A stretch of DNA of 64,000 bases from Stenotrophomonas maltophilia (GTDB taxonomy: Bacteria; Pseudomonadota; Gammaproteobacteria; Xanthomonadales; Xanthomonadaceae), in contig NZ_CP154630.1 of NCBI RefSeq assembly GCF_039555535.1, forward strand, positions 2,555,001 to 2,619,000. Direction: 5' to 3'. Shown piece after piece: positions 24,589 to 32,736 of the stretch. Within the stretch, counting starts at the first letter, position 1, and the number at the start of each line of letters is the position of its first letter. The notes under the pieces are model-generated. The model saw only the letters and a program-made list of their open reading frames with translations. It was not told the DNA's origin and made no database searches. The translations under genes were made by a program, and so were the position numbers.

Positions 24589-24861
24589 CTATTTCAGCTG
24601 CAGGGGGTACCGCTGCCAGAGCACATGCACTAGGAAACCGGCCAGCTCAGTGTCGCGGGCGCTGACCGCCGCGCGGATCTTGTCCAGCAGCACCATGTCC
24701 GAGCAGGAACGCACATCGGCATGGTTGGCCTGCCCCGCCCGGCGCGCGCGATAGCGTGCGGCCCGCTGCGCATCACTCATGGCGTACCCGAACTTGGGCG
24801 GACGACCGCGCTTTCGCGGCAGGGTCAGCTCCAGGGTTCCGGGGTCTTTGTCATCACGCAT
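24589..24861 (-). CDS. Small basic protein with an AT-hook-like motif
   Basis: The 90-residue product from the Met at 24861 has LPRKRGRPPKFG near residues 15-26, an AT-hook-like element, and MSDAQRAARYRARRAGQ, a basic helix. A longer start at 24888 is possible. Proteins of this kind probably bind DNA, but I do not recognise a specific family with known function. It is divergent from nothing and sits between sapC and the fusA terminator. Confidence 0.65.
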   Translation of the reverse strand: MRDDKDPGTLELTLPRKRGRPPKFGYAMSDAQRAARYRARRAGQANHADVRSCSDMVLLDKIRAAVSARDTELAGFLVHVLWQRYPLQLK

Positions 24862-24987
24862 GAGAGGGGTGCGGGCGGCGGCGAGCAACGGGGGGTGCGC
24901 AATTTATCGTGAGGCATCACTTTAATCCAGCTTTTTCTGCAGTTTTGTTGCAGTGCAGTGCAAAAAAGAAAGCGACCCGACGAATTC

Positions 24988-25005
24988 ATCCACGCATGGC
25001 GTGGA
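24988..25005. repeat. SMAG-like solo half element (TCCACGC family)
   Basis: TCCACGC ATG GCGTGGA forms a 7-bp stem, the same sequence as the complete SMAG elements at 55.5 kb, but the GTAG/CTAC end is missing. It reads as a worn copy. Confidence 0.6.
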
Positions 25006-25028
25006 CACGAAACGCCATCAACACCCAC

Positions 25029-25056
25029 AAAAAAGGGAGCCCGCGCACGGGCTCCC
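25029..25056 (-). terminator. Rho-independent terminator of the EF-G paralogue
   Basis: On the minus strand GGGAGCCC and GGGCTCCC enclose GTGCGC, followed by six T residues (25034-25029). It lies 11 bases after the stop of the EF-G gene. Confidence 0.9.
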
Positions 25057-25066
25057 CTCGCCTTCC

Positions 25067-27103
25067 TCATGCAACCCGCACCGGCTCGTAGCCATGCAGG
25101 TGCGCTTCGCTGCTGGCGCGTCCCTGGCTGAGCGAACGCAGCGAGGTGGTGTAACCCACCAGCTGCGCCAACGGCGCGAAGCCACTGACCTCAGCCCGAC
25201 CTTCCTGGTCGTCGATGCGGGTGATGCGGCCGTGGCGGCGGTTGAGGTCGCCAACAACGTCACCCACCGACGCCGACGGCGAATGCACCGTCACCGCCAT
25301 CACCGGCTCCAGCAGCTGCGTGCCACCCTCGGCCAGCGCCGCCTTGATCGCCTCGGCACCCGCGCGATGGAACGCCATTTCGGAGGAGTCCTTCGCATGG
25401 GTCTGGCCATCGACAAGACTGACCTCGATACCGACCACCGGATGGCCCTGCGGACCCTCCGACAGCGCGGCACGCACGCCCTTCTCCACCGCTGCAATGA
25501 AGCTGCGCGGCACCACGCCACCGACGATGCGGTCGTTGAACACCACCTGGTCGTCGTCGCGCGGCGCCACATCCAGCACCACGTGCGCGAACTGGCCCTG
25601 GCCGCCGGTCTGCTTGACCAGCCGCCCGACTACACCGGACATCGCGCGCATCGGTGTCTCCTGGTAGGCCACGCGCGGCGCACCCACGCCCACATCAACC
25701 TTCCACTCGCTGCGCAGGCGCTCGACCATCACCTCCAGGTGCAGCTCACCCATACCCCAGACCAGGGTCTCCGCCGTGTCGCGGTCGGTTTCGACGCGGA
25801 ACGAGGGATCTTCCTGGGCCAGGCTGGCCAGGCCCTGCGCCATCCGGATCAGGTCGGCCGCACGCGCCGGCTCCAGCCGCCACGCCAGCACCGGCGCCTG
25901 AGCCTGGATGTTCTCCAGGCGCAGCGGCTGTGCACGGCCGCTCAGCGTTTCACCGCTGACTGCATCCTTCCAGCCCAGCACCGCCACGATGTCGCCGGCC
26001 ACGGCCTGTTCGATGTCATGGGTCTGGTCGGCCTGCACCCGCACCAGCCGGCTGACACGCCTGCCCTGCGGATGCTGCGAGCTGGCCACCGCGTCGCCCA
26101 CCTTCAAGGTGCCCGAGTACAGCCGCACGAAGCTGAGGGCGCCGTGCTGCTGATGGGTGATCTTGAACAGCAAGCCTGCCAGCGGACCATCCGGGTCCGG
26201 CGGCAGTACCACCTCGCCGCGCTCGCTTTCAGCGGTCACCGCAGGCCGGTCCAACGGCGATGGCAGGTAATCGACCACGGCGTCCAGCAGCGTCTCGATG
26301 CCCTTGTCCTTGAACGCGGCACCGGCCAGAACAGGCACGCCCGCACCCGCCAGCGTCGCCCGACGGATCGCTGCGCGCAGCTGTTCGGCATCGATAACGC
26401 GCCCTTCCAGCCAGGCATCGGCCAGCTGCTCGTCGTGATCAGCCACGGCTTCGACCAGCGCATCGCGCTGTGCCTGCCACTGGGCGCGCACCGCGTCGTC
26501 CCACGGGGTCATCGTGGTTGCGTCGCCCTCCTGCCACTGCAGCACGCGCTCATCGACCAGATCGACCCAGCCGTTGAACGCGCTTTCGCTGCCCAGCGGT
26601 ACGCCCAGCGCCCACGGGCGTGCCTGCAGCTTGCCCTGCAACTGCTCCAGCACGCGCTCGAACGAGGCGCCGACGCGATCCATCTTGTTGACGAAGGCGA
26701 TCAGCGGCACGCGATGGCGGCGCGCCTGGCGCCACACCGTCTCCGACTGCGGCTGCACGCCGTCTACGGCCGAGAACACGGCCACGGCGCCGTCGAGCAC
26801 GCGCAGCGAACGCTCGACTTCAATGGCGAAGTCGATGTGGCCGGGCGTATCGATCAGGGTCAGCCGATGCGGCGGCAGGTCGCGCGGCGCCCACTGCGCC
26901 TGCACGGCGGCCGCGCCGATGGTGATGCCACGTTCTCGCTCGATCGCCGAGAAATCGGTGGTCGCGTTGCCGTCGTGTACTTCGCCGACACGATGGATCT
27001 CGCCGCTTTTCCACAGCAGGCGTTCGGTCAGCGTGGTCTTGCCGGCGTCGATGTGGGCAATGATGCCAAGGTTGCGACGGCGGGAAAGGACTTGGGTGTT
27101 CAT
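25067..27103 (-). CDS. fusA2: Elongation factor G paralogue
   Basis: The 678-residue GTPase has G1 AHIDAGKT (16-23), the switch region with RGITIGAA, DTPGH (85-89), NKMD (139-142), and the later EF-G domains with GMGELHLEV and a C-terminal SLSQGRASSE region. The order of domains matches EF-G, which catalyses translocation or, with RRF, ribosome recycling. It is not part of an rpsL-rpsG-fusA-tuf operon and differs from the canonical sequence at several places, so it is likely a second EF-G of the FusA2 kind, specialised for recycling or stress. The ATG at 27103 follows AGGAA; upstream lies a structured leader. Confidence 0.88.
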   Translation of the reverse strand: MNTQVLSRRRNLGIIAHIDAGKTTLTERLLWKSGEIHRVGEVHDGNATTDFSAIERERGITIGAAAVQAQWAPRDLPPHRLTLIDTPGHIDFAIEVERSLRVLDGAVAVFSAVDGVQPQSETVWRQARRHRVPLIAFVNKMDRVGASFERVLEQLQGKLQARPWALGVPLGSESAFNGWVDLVDERVLQWQEGDATTMTPWDDAVRAQWQAQRDALVEAVADHDEQLADAWLEGRVIDAEQLRAAIRRATLAGAGVPVLAGAAFKDKGIETLLDAVVDYLPSPLDRPAVTAESERGEVVLPPDPDGPLAGLLFKITHQQHGALSFVRLYSGTLKVGDAVASSQHPQGRRVSRLVRVQADQTHDIEQAVAGDIVAVLGWKDAVSGETLSGRAQPLRLENIQAQAPVLAWRLEPARAADLIRMAQGLASLAQEDPSFRVETDRDTAETLVWGMGELHLEVMVERLRSEWKVDVGVGAPRVAYQETPMRAMSGVVGRLVKQTGGQGQFAHVVLDVAPRDDDQVVFNDRIVGGVVPRSFIAAVEKGVRAALSEGPQGHPVVGIEVSLVDGQTHAKDSSEMAFHRAGAEAIKAALAEGGTQLLEPVMAVTVHSPSASVGDVVGDLNRRHGRITRIDDQEGRAEVSGFAPLAQLVGYTTSLRSLSQGRASSEAHLHGYEPVRVA

Positions 27104-27219
27104 GTAAGGATTCCTGCAAAGCCAACTTCGGGGGCCGCGCACCCCGGTTGGCGACAGGGTGCGCGGCTAGCGTTCGGTCTCGGCGATCTGGTGCATGGCA
27201 CGTTCTCCTTGGGTACTGG

Positions 27220-27242
27220 GTAGAGTCGACTGTTGGTCGACT
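27220..27242 (+). repeat. SMAG (GTAG) palindromic repeat
   Basis: GTAG followed by AGTCGAC-TGTTG-GTCGACT, a 7-bp stem with a 5-nt loop. It lies between the leader terminator and the EF-G start. Confidence 0.85.
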
Positions 27243-27260
27243 TCCGGGAAAGCAGAAACG

Positions 27261-27285
27261 AAAAGAGCGCCCCGGAGGGCGCTCT
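27261..27285 (-). terminator. Strong terminator-like hairpin in the EF-G leader
   Basis: On the minus strand AGAGCGCCC and GGGCGCTCT form a perfect 9-bp stem with a 4-nt loop, followed by TTTT. It lies between the proposed leader promoter (27434-27407) and the EF-G gene, so it would end a transcript of about 140 nt unless read through. Confidence 0.75.
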
Positions 27286-27309
27286 GTCGAAGGTCCATCG
27301 ATGGCCGTT

Positions 27310-27399
27310 TCAACGGCCCCGTGGGGCTCCAGGCAGACACGCCCGTTCCGCGCTTGCGCGGGTCAGGGTGAAAAACTTCAGGAGCGGCATCCGGTTCAT
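27310..27399 (-). CDS. Possible 29-codon leader peptide upstream of fusA2
   Basis: A minus-strand ATG at 27399 opens a 29-residue frame (MNRMPLLKFFTL...) that ends with TGA at 27312-27310, 25 bases before the terminator hairpin. It begins about 8 nt after the predicted -10 element, so the message would be nearly leaderless, and there is no clear ribosome site. Several stem-forming segments follow (GGCCGTT/AACGGCC at 27317-27302). It may be a ribosome-sensing attenuator; it may also be non-coding sequence of a small RNA. Confidence 0.35.
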   Translation of the reverse strand: MNRMPLLKFFTLTRASAERACLPGAPRGR

Positions 27400-27406
27400 G
27401 GGGTGC

Positions 27407-27434
27407 ATTCTAGACCTGCCAATCTGGCGCGCAA
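27407..27434 (-). promoter_or_regulatory. Sigma-70-like promoter of the fusA2 leader
   Basis: On the minus strand TTGCGC (27434-27429), a 16-nt spacer and TAGAAT (27412-27407) fit a housekeeping promoter well. It would start transcription near 27400, just at the mini-ORF. Confidence 0.6.
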
Positions 27435-27479
27435 GTGGATATTGCAAACATAAATAGAACGATGAGGCCGACAACGATC

Positions 27480-27520
27480 GGGGTCAGATCCCTTTGCCTC
27501 TGGCAAAGGGATCTGACCCC
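27480..27520. repeat. Perfect 19-bp inverted repeat with a 3-base loop
   Basis: GGGGTCAGATCCCTTTGCC (27480-27498) and its exact complement (27502-27520) flank TCT. A related but imperfect copy is at 53829-53868. It lies 10 bases after the stop of the gene at 27530 and could act as a terminator, though no T-run follows; it may also be an intergenic repeat family of its own. Confidence 0.85.
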
Positions 27521-27529
27521 TGGCAGCCC

Positions 27530-28279
27530 TCACTTGCAGCCGTGCAGCTTGCGCGCCTCGGCCACCGTTGCAGCCCGGTCATCCCCCATCGAGACCCAGC
27601 CCTGCAGCGACATCGCCGGATCCACATGCGGCTGGCGCGCGCCACCGCGCACCACTACTTCGGTCCAGCTGCCCACCGGCGCCAGTTCGGACAAGCGCGC
27701 CGCCTGGTCGTCCTCGGTGCTGAACATATCGTCCGGGCCCGCCGGAGGCGTGGTATTCACGGCTTCTGTCTTGCGGGTCCGGACCCGAAGTGCACCGTCC
27801 GGCAGCCGCTGGGTGATCACCTCGTATCGCTCAACACCGTAGGCCCAGCTATTTTCGCCAACGCTGCGGGTCTCGCTACCGTCATCCGCCACGGCCACCA
27901 CTTCGCCTGCCGGCCCGACAATGCCCGCGACAGCCCCCAGACCGGACATCAGCGCCTGATAGACGATCATCTGCCGCTGCTCGGTGGTCAGCGCACCGCC
28001 CTCCAGTTTGGCAGCAGGAATCTTCAGGTACGCCGCCTCCTTGCACAGCACCAGCACCTGCTGGTCGTCCCAGCTCACCGACATTTCCTCGTTGGCGAAG
28101 TACTGCGTCCTGATCGAGGTGACGGCAGCGCCCTCGCCAGTGGCATGCCGGGTCTCGATCAGCGAGGCGTTCTCGGCCGCATTGGCCAGCGAAACCTGGG
28201 AGGTCGACGCTGCATTGGCAGCGCACACCGAAGCAACCATCGCAGCAAGCAGCACGCCGCGCGTAACGGTACGGATCAT
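27530..28279 (-). CDS. Secreted hypothetical protein
   Basis: The 249-residue product from the Met at 28279 has a signal peptide (VTRGVLLAAMVASVCAANA) and an otherwise unfamiliar mature region with paired Cys (VLCKEAA and the C-terminal HGCK). No catalytic motif is recognisable. A start at 28309 is also open. It lies about 30 bases downstream of hmuV on the same strand and could be co-transcribed with it, but nothing ties it to haem. Confidence 0.75.
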   Translation of the reverse strand: MIRTVTRGVLLAAMVASVCAANAASTSQVSLANAAENASLIETRHATGEGAAVTSIRTQYFANEEMSVSWDDQQVLVLCKEAAYLKIPAAKLEGGALTTEQRQMIVYQALMSGLGAVAGIVGPAGEVVAVADDGSETRSVGENSWAYGVERYEVITQRLPDGALRVRTRKTEAVNTTPPAGPDDMFSTEDDQAARLSELAPVGSWTEVVVRGGARQPHVDPAMSLQGWVSMGDDRAATVAEARKLHGCK

Positions 28280-28341
28280 GGCATCAGTCCATTGAAGAAA
28301 ACGAAGCAACCATGATACCGGAGCAACTTGGCGACCTTCGC

Positions 28342-29103
28342 TCAGGCAACCACCACCAGCGGCACCCCGCGCCGAGGATGCTCCAGCACCACTACATCCT
28401 GCTGGTAGACGCGCTGCAGGTTGTCTTCGGTCAGCACCTGCAAGGGCGTGCCATCGGCCGCCACCCTGCCCTGCTCCAGCAGCACGATGCGATCGGCATA
28501 GCCGGCCGCCAGATTCAGGTCATGCAGCACCACGATCACGCAGGCACCTGCCTCGGCACAGGCACGCACACTGCGCAGCGTACGCTCCTGATGGCGCAGG
28601 TCCAATGCGGCGGTCGGCTCATCCAGCAGCAGCAACGGGGTGTCCTGCGCCAGCACGCGCGCGAACGTGGTCCGCGCGGATTCGCCACCGGACAGCTGCT
28701 GCACTTCGCGCAGCCGCAATGCCTGCAGTTCAGCGGCATCGATCGCCGCTTCCACCTGGGCATCATCGGCCACCGCGTCCGGCGGGTGCGGTAGGCGCCC
28801 CATCGCCACCACCTCTTCGACACTGAAGGCAAACCGCACGCCGTGCTCCTGTGGCATCACCGCGCGCTCACGTGCCAGTGGCCCGGCCTTGTAGCTGGCC
28901 AGCGGCTTGCCCAGAAGGCTCACCTCGCCCGCATCGGCGCGCAGATCGCCGGCCGCAACCGCCAGCAACGTGGATTTGCCTGCGCCATTCGGGCCAACCA
29001 GCGCCGTCACCGTACCCGGCTCGAACGCCAGCGAAATGCCATGCAGGATCACGCGCTGCTGGCGACGCACCACCACGTCGTGCAGCTTCAGCAACACGCT
29101 CAT
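28342..29103 (-). CDS. hmuV: Haem ABC transporter ATP-binding protein HmuV
   Basis: The 253-residue ATPase has Walker A GPNGAGKST (about 37-45), the signature QLSGGESART, Walker B LLLLDEPTAALD and a switch His in VIVVLHDLNLA. The sequence type is that of the FecE/HmuV class, which powers import of haem or siderophores. Its start overlaps the hmuU stop (ATGA). Confidence 0.92.
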   Translation of the reverse strand: MSVLLKLHDVVVRRQQRVILHGISLAFEPGTVTALVGPNGAGKSTLLAVAAGDLRADAGEVSLLGKPLASYKAGPLARERAVMPQEHGVRFAFSVEEVVAMGRLPHPPDAVADDAQVEAAIDAAELQALRLREVQQLSGGESARTTFARVLAQDTPLLLLDEPTAALDLRHQERTLRSVRACAEAGACVIVVLHDLNLAAGYADRIVLLEQGRVAADGTPLQVLTEDNLQRVYQQDVVVLEHPRRGVPLVVVA

Positions 29104-30143
29104 GGCGTCGCCTTGCGGCGCTGCTGCAGCACCAGCCAGAGGAAGAACGGCGCGCCGAGCGCAGCCGAGAACAGGCCCAGCGGAATCTCCGCCGGCGGAT
29201 CAAGCGTGCGGGCTGCAGTATCGGCCACCACGATCAGCAGCGCGCCGAGCAGGCCGGACAGTGGCAGCAGCCAGCGATGGCCGGGGCCGACCAGGAGGCG
29301 CGCCACGTGCGGCACCACCAGGCCAACGAAGCTGATCGAACCGGCAAAGGCCACCGCCGCGCCCACCAGCAGCGCACTGAACGCCACCAGGCGACGACGC
29401 GTGCGGGCCACATCCAGCCCGAGGTGCTGTGCCTGGCGCTCGCCCAGCGCCAGCATGTCCAGCGGCGTGGCCAGCCGCTGCAATGCGCACACGCCAATGG
29501 CGAACAACGGCACCACCGCCGCCACGTCGGCCCAGTTGGCACGCGCCAGCGAGCCCATCTGCCAGAACACCAGCGACTGCAGTTCGCTTTCGCTGGCGAT
29601 GTAAGTGAGGAAACCAATCAGCGCCGAGCAGAACGCGGCCATCGCGATGCCGACCAGCAGCAGCGTGGCGTTACCCATGCCCTTGCCGGGCCGGGCCAAC
29701 GCATACGTCAGGCCGATCGCCAGCGCACCGCCGGCGAACGCGGCCACCGGCACCAGCCAACCCGCAGCGCCCGCCGCGCCCAGCACGATGGCGGCCACCG
29801 CACCCAATGCAGCACCCTGGCTGACACCGACGATGCCCGGATCCGCCAGCGGGTTACCGAACAGGCCCTGCAGGCTGGCACCGGCCATCGCCAGCGACGC
29901 GCCCACCATCGCACCCAGCAGGGCACGCGGAATGCGCAGTTGCCAGACCACGGCCAGATCGCGGCTGCTGATTGCCTGCGGATCCAGCAGGCCCAGCTTC
30001 ACCGCCAGCGCCTGCATCACCTCCAGCGGCGGCAAGCGCAGCGGCCCCACGGCAAACGACGCCAGCACTGCCCCCAGCAGTGCCAGCAACGCCACCATCA
30101 ACATCGTCCGCCCGCGACGGCGGCGCCGATCCGCCGGACTCAT
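29100..30143 (-). CDS. hmuU: Haem ABC transporter permease HmuU
   Basis: The 347-residue FecCD-type permease has about ten hydrophobic helices and family blocks RIPRALLGAMVGASLAMAG and FVGLVVPHVARLLVGPGHRW. It would form the inner-membrane channel for haem delivered by HmuT. I chose the ATG at 30143, which overlaps the hmuT stop and follows the ChrR-like purine region; the frame is open upstream but antisense-like there. Confidence 0.92.
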   Translation of the reverse strand: MSPADRRRRRGRTMLMVALLALLGAVLASFAVGPLRLPPLEVMQALAVKLGLLDPQAISSRDLAVVWQLRIPRALLGAMVGASLAMAGASLQGLFGNPLADPGIVGVSQGAALGAVAAIVLGAAGAAGWLVPVAAFAGGALAIGLTYALARPGKGMGNATLLLVGIAMAAFCSALIGFLTYIASESELQSLVFWQMGSLARANWADVAAVVPLFAIGVCALQRLATPLDMLALGERQAQHLGLDVARTRRRLVAFSALLVGAAVAFAGSISFVGLVVPHVARLLVGPGHRWLLPLSGLLGALLIVVADTAARTLDPPAEIPLGLFSAALGAPFFLWLVLQQRRKATP

Positions 30144-31186
30144 GCCTTCGGCAACGCCGCCAGGGCCTTGGCCAGCGCCAGTGCGCCAGCACCGGAACCG
30201 ACACTGGTGTACTTCAGCTGCACATCCGGCATCACCCAGACCCGGTTGGCCTGCCCGGCCGGCGTCTGCTTCAACGTCGGGTACGCCTTCCACAGGCCCT
30301 CGGCGCCGCCGAACAGCTGCAGGTCATGCTCGGTCACCAGGATCACCTCCGGTGCCGCAGCGACTACGCCCTCGTTGCTCAGCTGCGAGTAGTTCTTCAC
30401 CCCGGCTTCGGTGCCGATGTTGACGCCACCGGCCAGTGCGATCAGCTGCGCCGACGCACTGTCGGCACCGGCGACGGTCGGAGAGCCACCGGCGCCGGTG
30501 GCCGAGACGTGGATCACTCGCGGCGCATGGCCCAGGCCCTTGCCAATCGCTGCAGCCTCGTCCAGCTGCCGCTGCACCTGCGTGGCCAGTGTTTGCCCCG
30601 CTTCGGCCAGCCCTAGTGCCGCGGCGACCTTGCGCACCTTGTCCGGCGCCGGCTGCAGGTCATCGATGACCACCGCCGGCTCGCCCACCTCGCGCAGCTT
30701 TTTCGCCAGCTCGGTGTGGCGGCGCAGGCTGTTGCCAAGGAACAGCGAGCCCTTCAGGCTCAGCACGCCTTCCACGCCCGTGGTGCGGTTGAACAGGAAC
30801 TGGTGCGGCGCGGCGAGGCCAGCCTGGGTGGTGGTGTTGGTGGGCGCAGCGAACACCTGCCTGCCCAGCCCCAGCGCCTCGATCACCGCGATGACATCGT
30901 CGCCACCGGCAATGATCCGGCTGGTGTCGGTCACTTGGACGTCGGCGCCATCATCGGAATGCACCTTGGCCGGCAGCACGGCCTTCTGGTCGTGCACCGC
31001 CGGCATCTTGGCACCGGCCACGCGCTGCCAGCCTGCCGGCAACGCGGTTTCCGCAGCCGACGCTGTGGCCGACGGCTCGACAGGCTTCGCGGCATCCGAA
31101 GGAGCCGAGGGTCCGCCACAGGCAGCCAGCGCCAACGAAACAGCCAGCGGAAGCGCACACAGGCGCAGACGGGACGCGATGTTCAT
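30140..31186 (-). CDS. hmuT: Haem ABC transporter substrate-binding lipoprotein HmuT
   Basis: The 348-residue product has a lipobox (SLALAACGG), a Ser/Ala-rich linker and then a class III periplasmic binding fold with TDTSRIIAGGDDVIAVIEALGLGRQV, a GVEGVLSLKGSLFLGNS segment and VWVMPDVQ near the end. HmuT proteins capture haem in the periplasm and hand it to HmuUV. The ATG at 31186 follows a GGAG-type ribosome site. Confidence 0.9.
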   Translation of the reverse strand: MNIASRLRLCALPLAVSLALAACGGPSAPSDAAKPVEPSATASAAETALPAGWQRVAGAKMPAVHDQKAVLPAKVHSDDGADVQVTDTSRIIAGGDDVIAVIEALGLGRQVFAAPTNTTTQAGLAAPHQFLFNRTTGVEGVLSLKGSLFLGNSLRRHTELAKKLREVGEPAVVIDDLQPAPDKVRKVAAALGLAEAGQTLATQVQRQLDEAAAIGKGLGHAPRVIHVSATGAGGSPTVAGADSASAQLIALAGGVNIGTEAGVKNYSQLSNEGVVAAAPEVILVTEHDLQLFGGAEGLWKAYPTLKQTPAGQANRVWVMPDVQLKYTSVGSGAGALALAKALAALPKA

Positions 31187-31237
31187 GGAGGTTCTCCTTG
31201 CTGGCGGGGCGACGTGCACGCCGCCCCGCCGGATGAC

Positions 31238-32614
31238 TTACTGCTTGGGGGTGATGCGGGTGATGCGATCACCCTTCGGATCTTCGGCGCCGCGCGACTT
31301 GTTCACCGCGAACACATTGCCCTTGCCATCGGCACGGACATGGTTCGGCAGCGTGCCGCCGTCGAGGTTGGCGACCACCTTGCCGTCGCCGTTCACCACG
31401 GTGACGGTACCGGCGCCGCGGTTGCTGACATAGGCCAGGCCGGAGGCATCATCGAAGGCGACGTTCAGCGCACCGGCGCCGACCGGGACATCGTGCAGCA
31501 CCTTGCCGGCGGCCACATCGACGATCAGCAGGTTGTCGGTGCCCTGCGAAGCCACGTACAGGCGGTTGCGCGCCGCATCGAAGGCCACGCCCGAGGCGCT
31601 GATCGAATTACCCAGGTCGATGACCTTGTCGACCTTCCCGCTGGCCACATCAATCACCGCTGCTTCCGGCGTACCGATGCTGACGGTGAACAGCTTGCCG
31701 CTTCTCTCGTCCAGCACCAGGCTCATCGGGGTGAACTTGCCGTCATCGACGCCGGATTCCAGCGTCACCTGCGGCAGCTCCTTGAAGGTCCTGGCGTCGA
31801 ACACCGACAGGTGGTCCTCACCCGTGGCCGAGGCGAACACCTTGCCGCGGGCGCCGTCGACCACCACGTCGCGCGCGTGCGGCACGGTGTCGACCGGGAA
31901 CTGGTGGACCAGCGACAGGTCCTTCTGGCGATAGACCGCGATCGAGTTCTGGCGGGTATTGGTGACCCAGACATTGCCGTTGGTGTCATCCACGCCCACG
32001 CCATAGACCGCGTACACCGCACCGTTGGTGCTGCCTGGCACCTGCGCCGGGGTGATCGCCTTGGTCACCTTCAGGGTCTTCGGGTCCAGCTTCAGCAGCT
32101 GCGACTGGGTCACCGGCGGGCGGCCCACGGCCGAGGTGACGAACACGGCATTGCTGGCCGCGCTGTAGGCGGACTGGTACAGGCCCGGCACCAGCTTGTT
32201 GGACTGGGTGGCGAACTGCGCCTGGCCCGACAGCGGCAGCTGCGGCGACACACGCAGCTTCAGCAGCGTGGCCGCGGCCGGCTGGCTGGCGCGCACCACC
32301 ACCGGGTGGGTACCAGGTACCGCATCGGCCGGAATGCTCAGCTGGGTCTTGAAGTTGCCATCGGCATCGACCACCACCGGCTGTGCGTTGAGCACGCTGT
32401 CGCCACGCAGCAGGCTGACCTTCTGGCCGGGCACGAAGCCACGACCGACCACTTCGGCGGTGCTTCCGGGAACCACGTTCTCACCGCGTGAGACGACCTC
32501 ACCCTTGAAGGTGGCGTTGGCCGGCTGATCGAACACCGGTTGCGCGGTGGCAGTCACCGCCAGCAACAGGCCGGCGGCGAGAGAGGTGAGACGGAAAGAC
32601 GGACGGAACGACAT
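31238..32614 (-). CDS. YncE-like beta-propeller protein, secreted
   Basis: The 458-residue product has a signal peptide (LTSLAAGLLLAVTATAQ), an N-terminal Ig-like region (VVPGSTAEVVGRGFVPGQKV) and a seven-bladed beta-propeller built of repeats like VDDTNGNVWVTNTRQNSIAVYR and FDAARNRLYVASQGTDNLLIVD. The family includes YncE, which is iron-regulated in E. coli. The ATG at 32614 follows AAGGAG. Its place between the esterase and hmuT suggests a role in haem or iron handling in the periplasm, inferred from context. Confidence 0.85.
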   Translation of the reverse strand: MSFRPSFRLTSLAAGLLLAVTATAQPVFDQPANATFKGEVVSRGENVVPGSTAEVVGRGFVPGQKVSLLRGDSVLNAQPVVVDADGNFKTQLSIPADAVPGTHPVVVRASQPAAATLLKLRVSPQLPLSGQAQFATQSNKLVPGLYQSAYSAASNAVFVTSAVGRPPVTQSQLLKLDPKTLKVTKAITPAQVPGSTNGAVYAVYGVGVDDTNGNVWVTNTRQNSIAVYRQKDLSLVHQFPVDTVPHARDVVVDGARGKVFASATGEDHLSVFDARTFKELPQVTLESGVDDGKFTPMSLVLDERSGKLFTVSIGTPEAAVIDVASGKVDKVIDLGNSISASGVAFDAARNRLYVASQGTDNLLIVDVAAGKVLHDVPVGAGALNVAFDDASGLAYVSNRGAGTVTVVNGDGKVVANLDGGTLPNHVRADGKGNVFAVNKSRGAEDPKGDRITRITPKQ

Positions 32615-32736
32615 GGAAGGCTCCTTGCACACGTAGGCCGCGCCACATGGCGCGGGATTCATCGGTTGCCTGGGCCGCTGCACGCCGGCAGCCTCGCCTG
32701 GGTAGTGGGGACGCACGGCATTGCGTGCGAAGGGAT

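Noticed and set aside
27387..27412. GCATCC-N18-TA match resembling the proposed RpoE promoters
   Set aside because: No plus-strand gene follows within several hundred bases; about one such match is expected by chance in the window.
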